In this document: positions 1 through 7,344 of the stretch, in pieces | Layout of the letters: every line of letters begins with the position of its first letter | How positions within the stretch are numbered: the first letter of the stretch is position 1 | The notes under the pieces: generated by a model | What the model saw: the letters and a program-made list of their open reading frames with translations, nothing else | Database searches by the model: none | Told to the model about the DNA's origin: nothing | From: Candidatus Ratteibacteria bacterium | Lineage (GTDB): Bacteria; Ratteibacteria; UBA8468; B48-G9; JAFGKM01 | Direction: 5' to 3' | NCBI GenBank assembly: GCA_028697565.1 | Contig: JAQVEU010000015.1 | Location: forward strand, 1-11,931 | DNA: 11,931 nucleotides | Made by a program: the position numbers and the translations under genes

Positions 1-489
1 ATATTAAAAGATATTATAAACTGTCTTGAAAAGCATAACATCCACAAACTGATTATACTAAATGGACATGGCGGCAATGACTTCAAGTTTATGGCAAGGG
101 AGCTATATGGAAAGACAAAGGTTCACATATTTGTGCTGAATTGGTGGGAAGTAAGGCAGGATATTGTTGAAAAGGTCTGCGACGATAAATCAGGAGAGCA
201 TGGACATGAGGCAGAGACATCATGGTTTATGTATCTGTGTCCTGATATGGTACATCTTGAGTGGGCTGATGAGGGAAAAGTAAAAGAACCCATACTCAAT
301 TCACTAAAAAATAGGCAGTTATGGATAACAAGACCATGGCACTTACTTACCACAAACGCTGGATATGGAAACCCAAAAAAGGCAACAGCAGAAAAAGGAA
401 AGATAATAGTTGAAGAGACAACAGATAGGATTGCAGAAATAATAAAGGAACTATCTGATGTTAAAATAACTCCCACATTTCCTTATTGA
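1..489 (+). CDS. Creatininase-family amidohydrolase, 3' part (5' end outside window)
   Basis: The reading frame is open from base 1, so the gene starts upstream; about 162 residues are visible. The signature NGHGGN appears near visible residues 21-26. A second conserved block, GEHGHEAETS, follows and matches the family's metal-binding G/D-E-H-x-G-x-x-E-T-S element. Established knowledge: this fold is a metal-dependent amidohydrolase that includes creatininase, the mycofactocin peptidase MftE and FAPy deformylase (ArfB). The visible part does not separate these, so the substrate is left open. A riboflavin-pathway role like ArfB is tempting because ribF follows after one base, but adjacency alone is weak evidence. 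The C-terminus ends normally at a TGA (487-489). Confidence is high for the family and low for the function. Confidence 0.85.
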   Translation: MLKDIINCLEKHNIHKLIILNGHGGNDFKFMARELYGKTKVHIFVLNWWEVRQDIVEKVCDDKSGEHGHEAETSWFMYLCPDMVHLEWADEGKVKEPILNSLKNRQLWITRPWHLLTTNAGYGNPKKATAEKGKIIVEETTDRIAEIIKELSDVKITPTFPY

Positions 490-490
490 T

Positions 491-1399
491 ATGAAAGTCA
501 TCCATTTTTCAAAAATCAAAAAGGTAGATAAAGAGATTGTTATAGGTATAGGCAAGTTTGATGGTGTACACCTGGGACATAAGAAAATTCTTATGACTGT
601 ATCAGAGGAAGCAAAAAAAAAGGGTAGGGTGCCTGCTGTTGTTACATTTAAAAACTTCCCTGTAGAATTTCTATTGTGTAGATGGGAAGAAAAACTTTCT
701 TTACTTGAGAAGTCAGGTATAAGGTTATGTATATGGTCTGATTTTGATGAGATGTCCCATATTTCTCACAAGGAATTTGTAGATATACTCATCAAAGCAG
801 GTGTTAAGACAATTGTTGTTGGCTATAACTTCCACTTTGGCAAAGGGCGAAAAGGAAATATAGAATTTTTGAGAAAGATGGCAGAAAAGAAAAACTTTTC
901 TGTTATTGTAGTGCCCCCTTACAAAAAGAGAGGGAAAGCAGTAAGTGCCTCCTTAATACGGAAGGCAATAAAAAATGGTGATATACAAACAGCAAATACA
1001 CTTTTAGGGAGATACTTTTCTATCTCAGGTAAGGTTATTAAAGGCAGAGGAATAGGCAAAAAATTAGGATTTCCTACTGCAAATCTTGACCTTAAAAATA
1101 ATATATCTATTGGAAAAGGTGTATATGCCGGCTGGGCAGTGTATAATAAAAAGGTTTATAAGGCGGCTATTACAATAGGTGCCTCCCCGACCTTTATCGA
1201 TAATACAGAAAAGTTTGAGGTCTTTCTGATTGACTTTCCTGATAACAAGAACCTATATAATCAACAACTACGGGTATTCTTCTACAAGAAACTCCGGCCA
1301 CAGAAAAAGTTCAAAAATCAAATACAACTGCAACAACAGATAAAAAAAGACATTGGAAATATAAGATACCTCTTGACATCTGCAAAAATAACTATATAA
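491..1399 (+). CDS. ribF: Bifunctional riboflavin kinase / FMN adenylyltransferase
   Basis: This 302-residue protein has the two-domain layout of bacterial RibF and the usual length. It phosphorylates riboflavin to FMN and adenylates FMN to FAD in the cytoplasm. The N-terminal nucleotidyltransferase domain shows GKFDGVHLGH (residues 21-30, with the HxGH element), VGYNFHFGKGRKGN (110-123) and SASLIR (152-157). The C-terminal kinase domain shows GKVIKGRGIGKKLGFPTANL (180-199, with the PTAN motif) and FEVFLIDF (242-249), which holds the expected catalytic Glu. The ATG lies 1 nt after the stop of the preceding amidohydrolase and has no clear Shine-Dalgarno, which suggests translational coupling. 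Its stop codon (1397-1399) lies inside the -10 box of the promoter for the next gene. Confidence 0.95.
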   Translation: MKVIHFSKIKKVDKEIVIGIGKFDGVHLGHKKILMTVSEEAKKKGRVPAVVTFKNFPVEFLLCRWEEKLSLLEKSGIRLCIWSDFDEMSHISHKEFVDILIKAGVKTIVVGYNFHFGKGRKGNIEFLRKMAEKKNFSVIVVPPYKKRGKAVSASLIRKAIKNGDIQTANTLLGRYFSISGKVIKGRGIGKKLGFPTANLDLKNNISIGKGVYAGWAVYNKKVYKAAITIGASPTFIDNTEKFEVFLIDFPDNKNLYNQQLRVFFYKKLRPQKKFKNQIQLQQQIKKDIGNIRYLLTSAKITI

Positions 1400-1400
1400 T
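1373..1400 (+). promoter_or_regulatory. Sigma-70-type promoter for the outer-membrane protein gene
   Basis: A perfect TTGACA (1373-1378) and a perfect TATAAT (1395-1400) are separated by 16 bp. Transcription would start near 1407 and give a leader of about 30 nt that contains the strong ribosome site AAGGAGGTGA (1421-1430). The promoter lies inside the last codons of ribF. It would let the outer-membrane protein be made at a much higher level than ribF, as is typical for abundant surface proteins. The level is inferred from consensus match only. Confidence 0.8.
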
Positions 1401-1436
1401 AATATAAACAGAAAAGATGAAAGGAGGTGAAACAGA

Positions 1437-1973
1437 ATGAAAAAGATACTATTCGGTTTGGCAGTTTTGGGTCTGCTTGCAGGGATGTCAACACTTGCAT
1501 CAGCAGCGGTTCAGCAAGGAGATACAACACTCACATTTGATGTTGGATACAACTATATGGAGTTATCTGATGCAGATGTTAATGTATGGGATCTAACAGG
1601 AAGGGTTGCAATAGGAAGATTTCTGACCAACAACTTCCAGTTAGAAGGAATCCTAAACGGCATGACAGGAGAATTGGATTTGGGTGATGGTACAGAGGAT
1701 TTTTCTGCCGGAGCAGTCCTTATCAGACCAAACTTCCACTTCCTCACTGAGTCCACAACCGTTCCCTATGTAGGTGCGGCTGTAGGTTTTTGTTACTATG
1801 ATATAGCAGGTGAGGATGAGACCAACTTCATGTGGGGAGCACAGGCAGGTCTGAAGCAGTTTATAAGGGACAATGTGTTCATCCAGATGGAGGCATCCTA
1901 TCTCAGGACAGAAATAATGGATGAGGACCTGGATAATTTCAGAATTATGGCTGGTTTGGGATTTAAACTATAA
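1437..1973 (+). CDS. Outer-membrane beta-barrel protein (OMP_b-brl / OmpA-like porin fold)
   Basis: This 178-residue protein begins with a classical Sec signal peptide: MKKI, a hydrophobic core (residues 5-20), and a likely cleavage site after ALA-type ASA near residue 23. The mature part of about 155 residues alternates polar and hydrophobic residues in short strands rich in aromatic residues and glycine. Examples are TLTFDVGYNYMEL, FQLEGILNG, VPYVGAAVGFCYYD, NFMWGAQAGLKQF and FRIMAGLGFKL. The strand-like end resembles the C-terminal beta signal of outer-membrane barrels, although the last residue is Leu, not Phe. The size suits an eight-stranded barrel. There is no peptidoglycan-binding OmpA domain. 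The start is fixed by AAGGAGGTGA ending 6 nt upstream. It appears to be a monocistronic unit, with its own promoter before it and a strong terminator after it. The specific function is unknown. Confidence 0.85.
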   Translation: MKKILFGLAVLGLLAGMSTLASAAVQQGDTTLTFDVGYNYMELSDADVNVWDLTGRVAIGRFLTNNFQLEGILNGMTGELDLGDGTEDFSAGAVLIRPNFHFLTESTTVPYVGAAVGFCYYDIAGEDETNFMWGAQAGLKQFIRDNVFIQMEASYLRTEIMDEDLDNFRIMAGLGFKL

Positions 1974-1984
1974 TAAGTAGTAGC

Positions 1985-2027
1985 AAAAAAAGAAGGCACT
2001 TGTTTTCAGCAGGTGCCTTCTTTTTTT
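1985..2027. terminator. Strong bidirectional intrinsic terminator
   Basis: A perfect 15-bp stem is formed by AAAAAAAGAAGGCAC (1985-1999) and GTGCCTTCTTTTTTT (2013-2027) with a 13-nt loop. The stem is flanked by an A tract on the left and a T tract on the right, so it can terminate transcription in both directions. It lies 11 bp after the outer-membrane protein stop and 19 bp beyond the stop of the converging fucosidase gene, so it probably serves both. Confidence 0.93.
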
Positions 2028-2046
2028 ATAAATCCTTTTTCTCTAA

Positions 2047-3276
2047 CTATATAAGAGGTATCCGTGAATAGTCAAATGTCTCTGGCTTACCATCAAGTTG
2101 CAGGACTATAACAGTCCCGTATTTGTCAGGAGGAAGTTCAGGAAGTCCTTTAATAATAACCTTTCCATTTTCCTTCTTCACTTTTAACCTTTTACCTGAA
2201 GCAAGCATTTTTGCTGAGAGTACCCTGTTTTTTATACCTGTAATAACTGCTGTATTCCCTGGCCACCTGAATATGTGAAGATATGCTCTATTTCCTTTTA
2301 CAGTCGCCATACCTAACATACCTGCACCCCATAATCCAAATCCTTCAGGTCTTCTCTCTGTTCCATAGATACCTTCTCCATTTTTTAGAAGCCACTTTCC
2401 TATCTCTTTCAACCGTATTAGTTCTTCTCTTCTTACACTTCCATCCGGTTTTGGACCTATATTAAGAAGATAGTTGCCACCATTACTTGCACAACTTACA
2501 AGATTCTGTATCAACTGAGTTGTTGGCTTCATATTAGGATTATGTTTGATATAGCCCCATCCGCAGGAATCTCCTATTGTCATACAACTCTCCCATGGCC
2601 TTTTTGATGGGGTAGTGTGTTGTTCAGGTGTGTCAAAGTCCTCAGGAAGTCCAGACCTGTCGTTTATAATTATATCTGGCTGGAGTTTTCGCACCATAGC
2701 ATTTAGTTCTTTACTTCTCCATAGAATAGGTGTTTCTTTTTCAGCACCAGGAAGCCATCCACCATCATACCACAGGATGTCTATCTTCCCATAGTTTGAC
2801 ATAAGTTCCTTTACCTGCATATGTGCCTGTTCTACCGTATCTTTGAAACTTTCAGGATATTTCTCTCTGTCAAAATATCCAGGAAACCTCCAGTCAAGCA
2901 AACTATAGTAAAGCCCTACTCTTATGTTGTGCTTCCTGCAGGCATCTACATACTCCTCTACAAAGTCCCTCTTTGCGGCTGTCTTTACTGATGTAAAATT
3001 ACTTGCCTTTGAATCAAAGAGACAGAAACCATCATGGTGCCTTGTGGTTAATACTATGTATTTCATTCCTGACTCTTTTGCTAATTTTACCCATTGTTCA
3101 GGAGAAAAACTTTTGGGTGGTATAAATCTGTCTGCTAATTTGGCATATTCCTTAAGCGGTATCCTCTCAACCAGTAGCACCCATTCGCCTCTACCTAAAA
3201 TTGAATAGAGTCCCCAGTGAACAAACATTCCAAACCTTGCCTCTTGCCACCACCTTATTCTCTTATTCTCTTCCAT
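2047..3276 (-). CDS. Alpha-L-fucosidase, glycoside hydrolase family 29, no signal peptide
   Basis: This 409-residue protein shows the GH29 TIM-barrel landmarks in order: WWQEARFGMFVHWGLYS (residues 9-25), KYIVLTTRHHDGFCLFDS (72-89), RVGLYYSLLDW (119-129), and IDILWYDGGW (165-174). In the last of these, Asp171 is the expected catalytic nucleophile. PWESCMTIGDSCGWGY (227-242) and NGGNYLLNIGPKPDGS (265-280) are also characteristic. Family knowledge: retaining hydrolases that release terminal alpha-L-fucose. The acid/base residue is variable in GH29; Glu229 is a candidate only. The last ~100 residues fit the usual C-terminal beta-sandwich. No signal peptide or lipobox is seen, so it probably acts in the cytoplasm on imported fuco-oligosaccharides. 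The ATG is preceded by AAGGGGGA at a normal distance. It stands alone, with no sugar transporter or fucose-catabolism gene beside it. Confidence 0.93.
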   Translation of the reverse strand: MEENKRIRWWQEARFGMFVHWGLYSILGRGEWVLLVERIPLKEYAKLADRFIPPKSFSPEQWVKLAKESGMKYIVLTTRHHDGFCLFDSKASNFTSVKTAAKRDFVEEYVDACRKHNIRVGLYYSLLDWRFPGYFDREKYPESFKDTVEQAHMQVKELMSNYGKIDILWYDGGWLPGAEKETPILWRSKELNAMVRKLQPDIIINDRSGLPEDFDTPEQHTTPSKRPWESCMTIGDSCGWGYIKHNPNMKPTTQLIQNLVSCASNGGNYLLNIGPKPDGSVRREELIRLKEIGKWLLKNGEGIYGTERRPEGFGLWGAGMLGMATVKGNRAYLHIFRWPGNTAVITGIKNRVLSAKMLASGKRLKVKKENGKVIIKGLPELPPDKYGTVIVLQLDGKPETFDYSRIPLI

Positions 3277-3308
3277 CTTTTCCCCCTTATGGTTTTATTG
3301 TATAATAC

Positions 3309-3336
3309 TTGAAATTTTTTAGAAAGAGAGTAAAAT
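3309..3336 (+). promoter_or_regulatory. Probable promoter of ppdK
   Basis: TTGAAA (3309-3314) and TAAAAT (3331-3336) are separated by 16 bp. The implied transcription start near 3343 gives a leader of roughly 40 nt before the ATG at 3382. The site lies in the divergent gap between the fucosidase gene and ppdK. The surrounding DNA is AT-rich, so chance matches are likely. No equally good minus-strand promoter was found for the fucosidase gene. Confidence 0.45.
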
Positions 3337-3381
3337 AAATACATCTGTTTGTCAAATCTAAATACAAGGAGGATGACAAAA

Positions 3382-6102
3382 ATGGGTAAGTATGTATATT
3401 TTTTTGGAGGCGGTAAGGCAGATGGCGATGGCAGTATGAAGGAACTTTTAGGTGGTAAAGGGGCAGGTCTTGCAGAGATGGTAAGGTTAAATATACCTGT
3501 TCCTGCGGGCTTTACTATTACAACAGAGGTATGTACCTATTATTACAAGCATAATAAACAACTTCCAGAAGGACTGATAGATGAAATAAAGAAAAATATG
3601 ACAGAAGTAGAGAAGATTATGGGTTGTAAGTTTGGTGACCCAGACAATCCATTACTTGTCTCTGTACGTTCAGGCGCGAGAAAATCAATGCCGGGAATGA
3701 TGGAGACTGTTCTTAACGTAGGACTTTGTTCCACGACAATTCCAGGACTTATAAAAAAGACAAACAATCCGCGATTTGTTTATGATGCCTACAGACGGCT
3801 GATTATGATGTATTCTGATGTTGTTATGGAAAAGGCAGCAGGAAGAGAACCAGAAGAAGGAAAAGGAATAAGGGTTCAACTGGACAAGATGATGGAAGAG
3901 GTAAAAGAAAAGAAAGGGTATAAGTCCGATACAGACCTTACAGCAGATGACCTTAAAGACCTTTGTGAAAAGTTTAAAAAACGAATTAAAGAGGTTCTTG
4001 GTGAGGAATTTCCTGATGATGCGTGGGAACAACTGATGGGCGGAATCAAGGCCGTCTTCCAGTCATGGAATGGCAAAAGGGCGGTTGCTTATAGAAAAAT
4101 TGAGGGTATCCCTGATGACTGGGGGACAGCAGTCAATGTTCAGGCAATGGTATTTGGAAATATGGGTGAGACCTCTGCCACAGGTGTTGCCTTTACCAGA
4201 AATCCTGCAACAGGAGAAAACAAATTTTATGGAGAGTGGTTAGTAAATGCACAGGGAGAGGATGTAGTGGCAGGCATAAGAACCCCGAACCCCCTGAATA
4301 ACGAAACGAAGAATGAACAGAATATGCACCTTAAATCACTTGAAGAGGCAATGCCCGATGTTTATAAAGAGTTATGTAATATAAGAACAATTCTTGAAAG
4401 GCACTTTAAAGATATGCAGGACATAGAATTTACCATACAGGAAGGACGTCTCTGGATGTTACAGTGCCGTGTGGGTAAAAGAACAGGAACAGCCGCACTA
4501 AATATGGCAATGGATATGCTTGCTGAGGGACTTATAGATGAAAAAACAGCAGTAATGCGACTATCACCAGCACAGATAGATGAACTTCTTCATCCTCTGG
4601 TTGACCCTTCAGTGGAAGCAAAGACAAAACCACTTGCAAAGGGACTACCAGCAGGGCCAGGTGGTGCATCCGGGCATATTGTTTTTACTGCGGATGATGC
4701 AGTTAAATGGACAAAAGAAGGCAAAAAGGTCATACTTGTAAGAGAAGAGACAAATCCTGAGGATGTAGAAGGGATGAGAGCAGCACAGGGCATTCTCACA
4801 GGAAGAGGGGGTATGACCAGCCATGCAGCACTTGTAGCAAGAGGGTGGGGCAAGTGTTGTATCGTAGGATGCAGTGCCTTGAAGATAGATACCCGCAATA
4901 AAAAACTTGTTGTTGATGGAAAGGAGTTCAGGGAAGGAGATATATTCACGTTGAATGGAACGAAGGGATATGTCTATGCAGGTGAACTTCCAATGATTGA
5001 TGCAAAAGAAAACCCCAGGTTTAAAGAGTTTATTAACATTGCCTGTTCCATAAAGAAATTGGGCGTAAGGGCAAATGCAGATACACCAGAAGATGCCAAA
5101 AATGCTATTGACTTCGGAGCAGAAGGTATAGGACTATTCAGAACAGAGCATATGTTTTATGGTAAGGATTCTGAAGAACCACTGTTCCATTTGAGGAAGA
5201 TGATTATAGCAAAAACAGAAGAAGAAAGGAAGGCAGCATTGGATGAACTGTTGCCTTATGTGAAAAAAGACATCAAGGCAACTCTGGAGGTTATGAATGG
5301 ACTACCTGTAACAATCAGATTACTTGACCCGCCACTGCATGAGTTTGTTCCAAAGAGAGAAGAGGAACAGGAAAAATTGGCTAAAAGTTTGGGTATAACT
5401 ATGGAAGAGTTTAAGAAAAGGGCGGAGGCACTACACGAAACTAATCCTATGATGGGACATAGAGGAGTCCGTCTTGGGATTACATATCCTGAAATTACAG
5501 AGATGCAGGTAAGGGCTATATTTGAAGCAACCGCTGAGATTATAAAGGAAGGAAAGAAAGCATTCCCTGAAATAATGATTCCTGTTGTAAGTACTGTGGA
5601 GGAACTAACACATCAGAAGAGTATTGTGGAAAGGATATATAAAGAAGTATGTGCAAAATATGGTCTTAGCAGAATAGATTACCTCTATGGCACAATGATT
5701 GAGATACCAAGGGCAGCACTTACTGCTAATAAAATTGCTCAGGAAGCAGAATTCTTTTCTTTTGGAACCAATGACCTGACACAGATGGGATTTGGGTTCT
5801 CAAGGGATGATATAGGCGGATTTGTACCTGCCTATATAGAGAACAAAATTTTAAAGGATGACCCATTCCAGATTCTTGACCAGGAAGGTATAGGAGAACT
5901 CGTTGAGATTGGTATCAAAAGAGGAAGAGATACCAGGCCAAACCTTAAGGTCGGCATCTGCGGAGAGCATGGTGGTGAGGCAGAATCAGTAAAGTTCTGC
6001 CACAGAGTTGGAATGAACTATGTGAGTTGTTCACCGTTCAGAATTCCAATTGCAATCCTGGCCGCTGCCCAGGCAGTAGTTGAGCAATCTCAAAAATCCT
6101 GA
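3382..6102 (+). CDS. ppdK: Pyruvate, phosphate dikinase (PPDK)
   Basis: This 906-residue enzyme, of normal family length, interconverts pyruvate + ATP + phosphate and PEP + AMP + diphosphate in the cytoplasm. The N-terminal ATP-grasp part carries GGKGAGLAEM (from residue 24) and SVRSGARKSMPGMMETVLN. The swivelling phosphohistidine domain has GRGGMTSHAALVARGWGK with catalytic His481. The C-terminal PEP/pyruvate barrel has GIGLFRTEHMF, IRLLDPPLHEF, GHRGVRLGITYPEI, FFSFGTNDLTQM and GICGEHGG with catalytic Cys860. All key residues are present. The ATG at 3382 is preferred because AAGGAGG (3366-3372) sits 9 nt before it and the family start FFGGGKADG follows directly. An in-frame TTG at 3349 would add 11 unconserved residues and overlap the ribosome site. 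The gene appears monocistronic. In anaerobes PPDK often works in the glycolytic direction using PPi, but direction here is unknown. Confidence 0.97.
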   Translation: MGKYVYFFGGGKADGDGSMKELLGGKGAGLAEMVRLNIPVPAGFTITTEVCTYYYKHNKQLPEGLIDEIKKNMTEVEKIMGCKFGDPDNPLLVSVRSGARKSMPGMMETVLNVGLCSTTIPGLIKKTNNPRFVYDAYRRLIMMYSDVVMEKAAGREPEEGKGIRVQLDKMMEEVKEKKGYKSDTDLTADDLKDLCEKFKKRIKEVLGEEFPDDAWEQLMGGIKAVFQSWNGKRAVAYRKIEGIPDDWGTAVNVQAMVFGNMGETSATGVAFTRNPATGENKFYGEWLVNAQGEDVVAGIRTPNPLNNETKNEQNMHLKSLEEAMPDVYKELCNIRTILERHFKDMQDIEFTIQEGRLWMLQCRVGKRTGTAALNMAMDMLAEGLIDEKTAVMRLSPAQIDELLHPLVDPSVEAKTKPLAKGLPAGPGGASGHIVFTADDAVKWTKEGKKVILVREETNPEDVEGMRAAQGILTGRGGMTSHAALVARGWGKCCIVGCSALKIDTRNKKLVVDGKEFREGDIFTLNGTKGYVYAGELPMIDAKENPRFKEFINIACSIKKLGVRANADTPEDAKNAIDFGAEGIGLFRTEHMFYGKDSEEPLFHLRKMIIAKTEEERKAALDELLPYVKKDIKATLEVMNGLPVTIRLLDPPLHEFVPKREEEQEKLAKSLGITMEEFKKRAEALHETNPMMGHRGVRLGITYPEITEMQVRAIFEATAEIIKEGKKAFPEIMIPVVSTVEELTHQKSIVERIYKEVCAKYGLSRIDYLYGTMIEIPRAALTANKIAQEAEFFSFGTNDLTQMGFGFSRDDIGGFVPAYIENKILKDDPFQILDQEGIGELVEIGIKRGRDTRPNLKVGICGEHGGEAESVKFCHRVGMNYVSCSPFRIPIAILAAAQAVVEQSQKS

Positions 6103-6110
6103 ACTTTATA

Positions 6111-6166
6111 ACTTCTTAACTTGATAAGTTATGAAGTATGTATGTTATGAACTTATGAAGTTATGA
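6111..6166. repeat. AT-rich palindromic repeat after ppdK (AAGTTATGAAC-type)
   Basis: An imperfect hairpin pairs 6111-6122 with 6126-6137 (11 of 12 positions, 3-nt loop). It is followed by further AACTT/AAGTT units, including AACTT-ATG-AAGTT at 6150-6162. The stretch at 6144-6165 recurs almost exactly (20 of 22 positions) on the opposite strand at 11030-11055, between the Nudix and trpS genes. It begins 8 bp after the ppdK stop. It might act as a weak 3' structure for ppdK, but there is no T tract. Confidence 0.6.
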
Positions 6167-6253
6167 TATATTAAATACTTATTAGTTTAGTCAACTGCAT
6201 TGCCTGAGAAGTATAGAGTAGCAAGATAAAAGACGGAGAAAAATCCATCCCAA

Positions 6254-6274
6254 CCTTCCTTTAATAAAGGAAGG
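6254..6274. repeat. Hairpin unit, variant TT/AA
   Basis: A perfect 10-bp stem, CCTTCCTTTA and TAAAGGAAGG, encloses a 1-nt centre. It aligns with the hairpins at 6291-6311, 6468-6488 and 7358-7378. Its stem differs from them at the third and fourth positions, with the opposite arm changed to match. Confidence 0.9.
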
Positions 6275-6290
6275 AGAAATCCCCCCAATT

Positions 6291-6311
6291 CCCCCCTTTA
6301 ATAAAGGGGGG
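6291..6311. repeat. Hairpin unit, variant CC/GG
   Basis: A perfect 10-bp stem, CCCCCCTTTA and TAAAGGGGGG, encloses a 1-nt centre. AAATCCCC and GGGGATTT form an outer pair around it at 6277-6284 and 6317-6324. Confidence 0.9.
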
Positions 6312-6467
6312 TCAGAGGGGATTTAGGTCATTCCCTTTTGTAAAGGTTCTCCCCTTGATAAGGGAAAGTTAGAGGAGGTTTGGTAGGGATGGAGAGTCCC
6401 CTTCAATTTCTCCCCATATGAGGGGGGAGGATATAGGTGGGGGTGGAGAGTATAGGAAAAGTTGTCA

Positions 6468-6488
6468 CCCTCCTTTACAAAAGGAGGG
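6468..6488. repeat. Hairpin unit, variant CT/AG
   Basis: A perfect 9-bp stem, CCCTCCTTT and AAAGGAGGG, encloses the loop ACA. With flanks, the 24 nt at 6467-6490 are identical to 7357-7380. Confidence 0.9.
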
Positions 6489-6559
6489 AGTCCTTAATAA
6501 TTCCCCTCTTTGAAAAAGGGGGGGGTAAGGGGATTTCTCTCTATTCTCTACTTGCTACT

Positions 6560-7344
6560 TTAATATGAATGGGCTTAGTGAATACTTAGAATGCAAAGAG
6601 TAGTGAGCATCGTCTGGCAAGAGGAGTAAATTGATAATCTGGTTCCCCGTTGACCAAAATTCCGTCTAACTATCCTTATCCTGTAAGGGAGGCAAGAAGA
6701 GTAAGAGTAAAAATAAAATAATTCCTCTCTTTTATCCACCACTGAGTCGTTGGCGGACTATAAGTAAAGGGGGTAGGGGAGATTTCTAATTCCTCCGCAT
6801 AAGATGGGGAGGAAAGTATGTCCGCATTCCTCTTCAAAGTGATAACCCAAGAAAAAAGATGGCAAGAATCTTGAAATCTGCTCAAATCCCCTTGACAAAA
6901 AACATTAACTTATCTCATCCAACTCTTTATATTATATATAGTTAAATACCTGTAATCTTATTTATATCCGCCACAGGATTCCACAAGGCCCCATAAAAAT
7001 CCCTGTCTTTATTGAACTATATCAGTAAAAAAGATTTAAAAAGATACATATTTTTATATAAAAATCCAGAAAATACTTCAAATATAAGTTGATAATAAAT
7101 AAAGAGTTAAAATCAATCATTTAATATTTTATGTAAAGACAAAAAAGACAACGCACACTTCATACTTACGATGTATCCTGTCTGGTATGTTTACCCTTAA
7201 AGTTAACATAATGTTTCTTATCCGACGCTTTCTATGTAAGGCATTTATCTATAAGGACTTATATTGGTTTTAAGTTTGTGGATTTATAATGAGTCCTGCA
7301 TTCTGCTAAGGCATATAGATAATAGTAGGAACTTTAAAAATTTT
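6560..7344. other. Intergenic stretch without a recognisable gene
   Basis: No credible coding region, tRNA, rRNA or known RNA motif is seen on either strand. The first part (to about 6900) holds weak hairpins that look like eroded copies of the neighbouring palindromes: TCCTTA/TAAGGGA at 6673-6690 and TTCCTCC/GGAGGAA at 6790-6796 and 6808-6814. The part from about 6900 to 7344 is plain AT-rich DNA with stop codons in all frames. A possible 8-bp stem (ACAGGATT with AATCCCTGT, one bulge) lies near 6973-7007. The region separates two converging transcription units. Confidence 0.7.

Larger units (their letters stand above)
6217..6559. repeat. Foldback element of nested palindromes with ~30-bp inverted ends
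   Basis: The ends are inverted copies of each other: AGTAGCAAG at 6217-6225 matches CTTGCTACT at 6551-6559 exactly. Allowing a 1-nt gap, pairing continues inward with about 14 of 20 positions, up to AAATCC (6241-6246) and GGATTT (6531-6536). Inside are several separate hairpins (6254-6274, 6291-6311, 6352-6364, 6410-6429, 6468-6488, 6503-6523). A further outer pair AAATCCCC/GGGGATTT (6277-6284 and 6317-6324) encloses the second hairpin, and CCATCCC/GGGATGG (6245-6251 and 6386-6392) forms another. The element is unusually C/G-run-rich in an AT-rich genome and has no reading frame of note. It resembles REP/MITE-like non-autonomous intergenic elements. No target-site duplication was seen. Confidence 0.75.

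Noticed and set aside
2924..3208. 94-codon plus-strand frame opposite the fucosidase
   Set aside because: It is a shadow of the GH29 coding sequence and has no family resemblance or ribosome site.
3349..3381. TTG start adding 11 residues to PPDK
   Set aside because: The added stretch covers the ribosome site AAGGAGG and is not part of the family N-terminus; the ATG at 3382 fits better.
6291..6311. CCCCCCTTTA hairpin as the ppdK terminator
   Set aside because: It is nearly 190 bp after the stop and not followed by a T tract.
6676..6885. A 69-codon open frame on the minus strand in the intergenic region
   Set aside because: It has no ribosome site, no recognisable domain, and overlaps degenerate hairpins; its length is expected by chance.
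6892..6897. TTGACA as part of a promoter in the intergenic gap
   Set aside because: No -10 box at 15-19 bp and no gene downstream on that strand.
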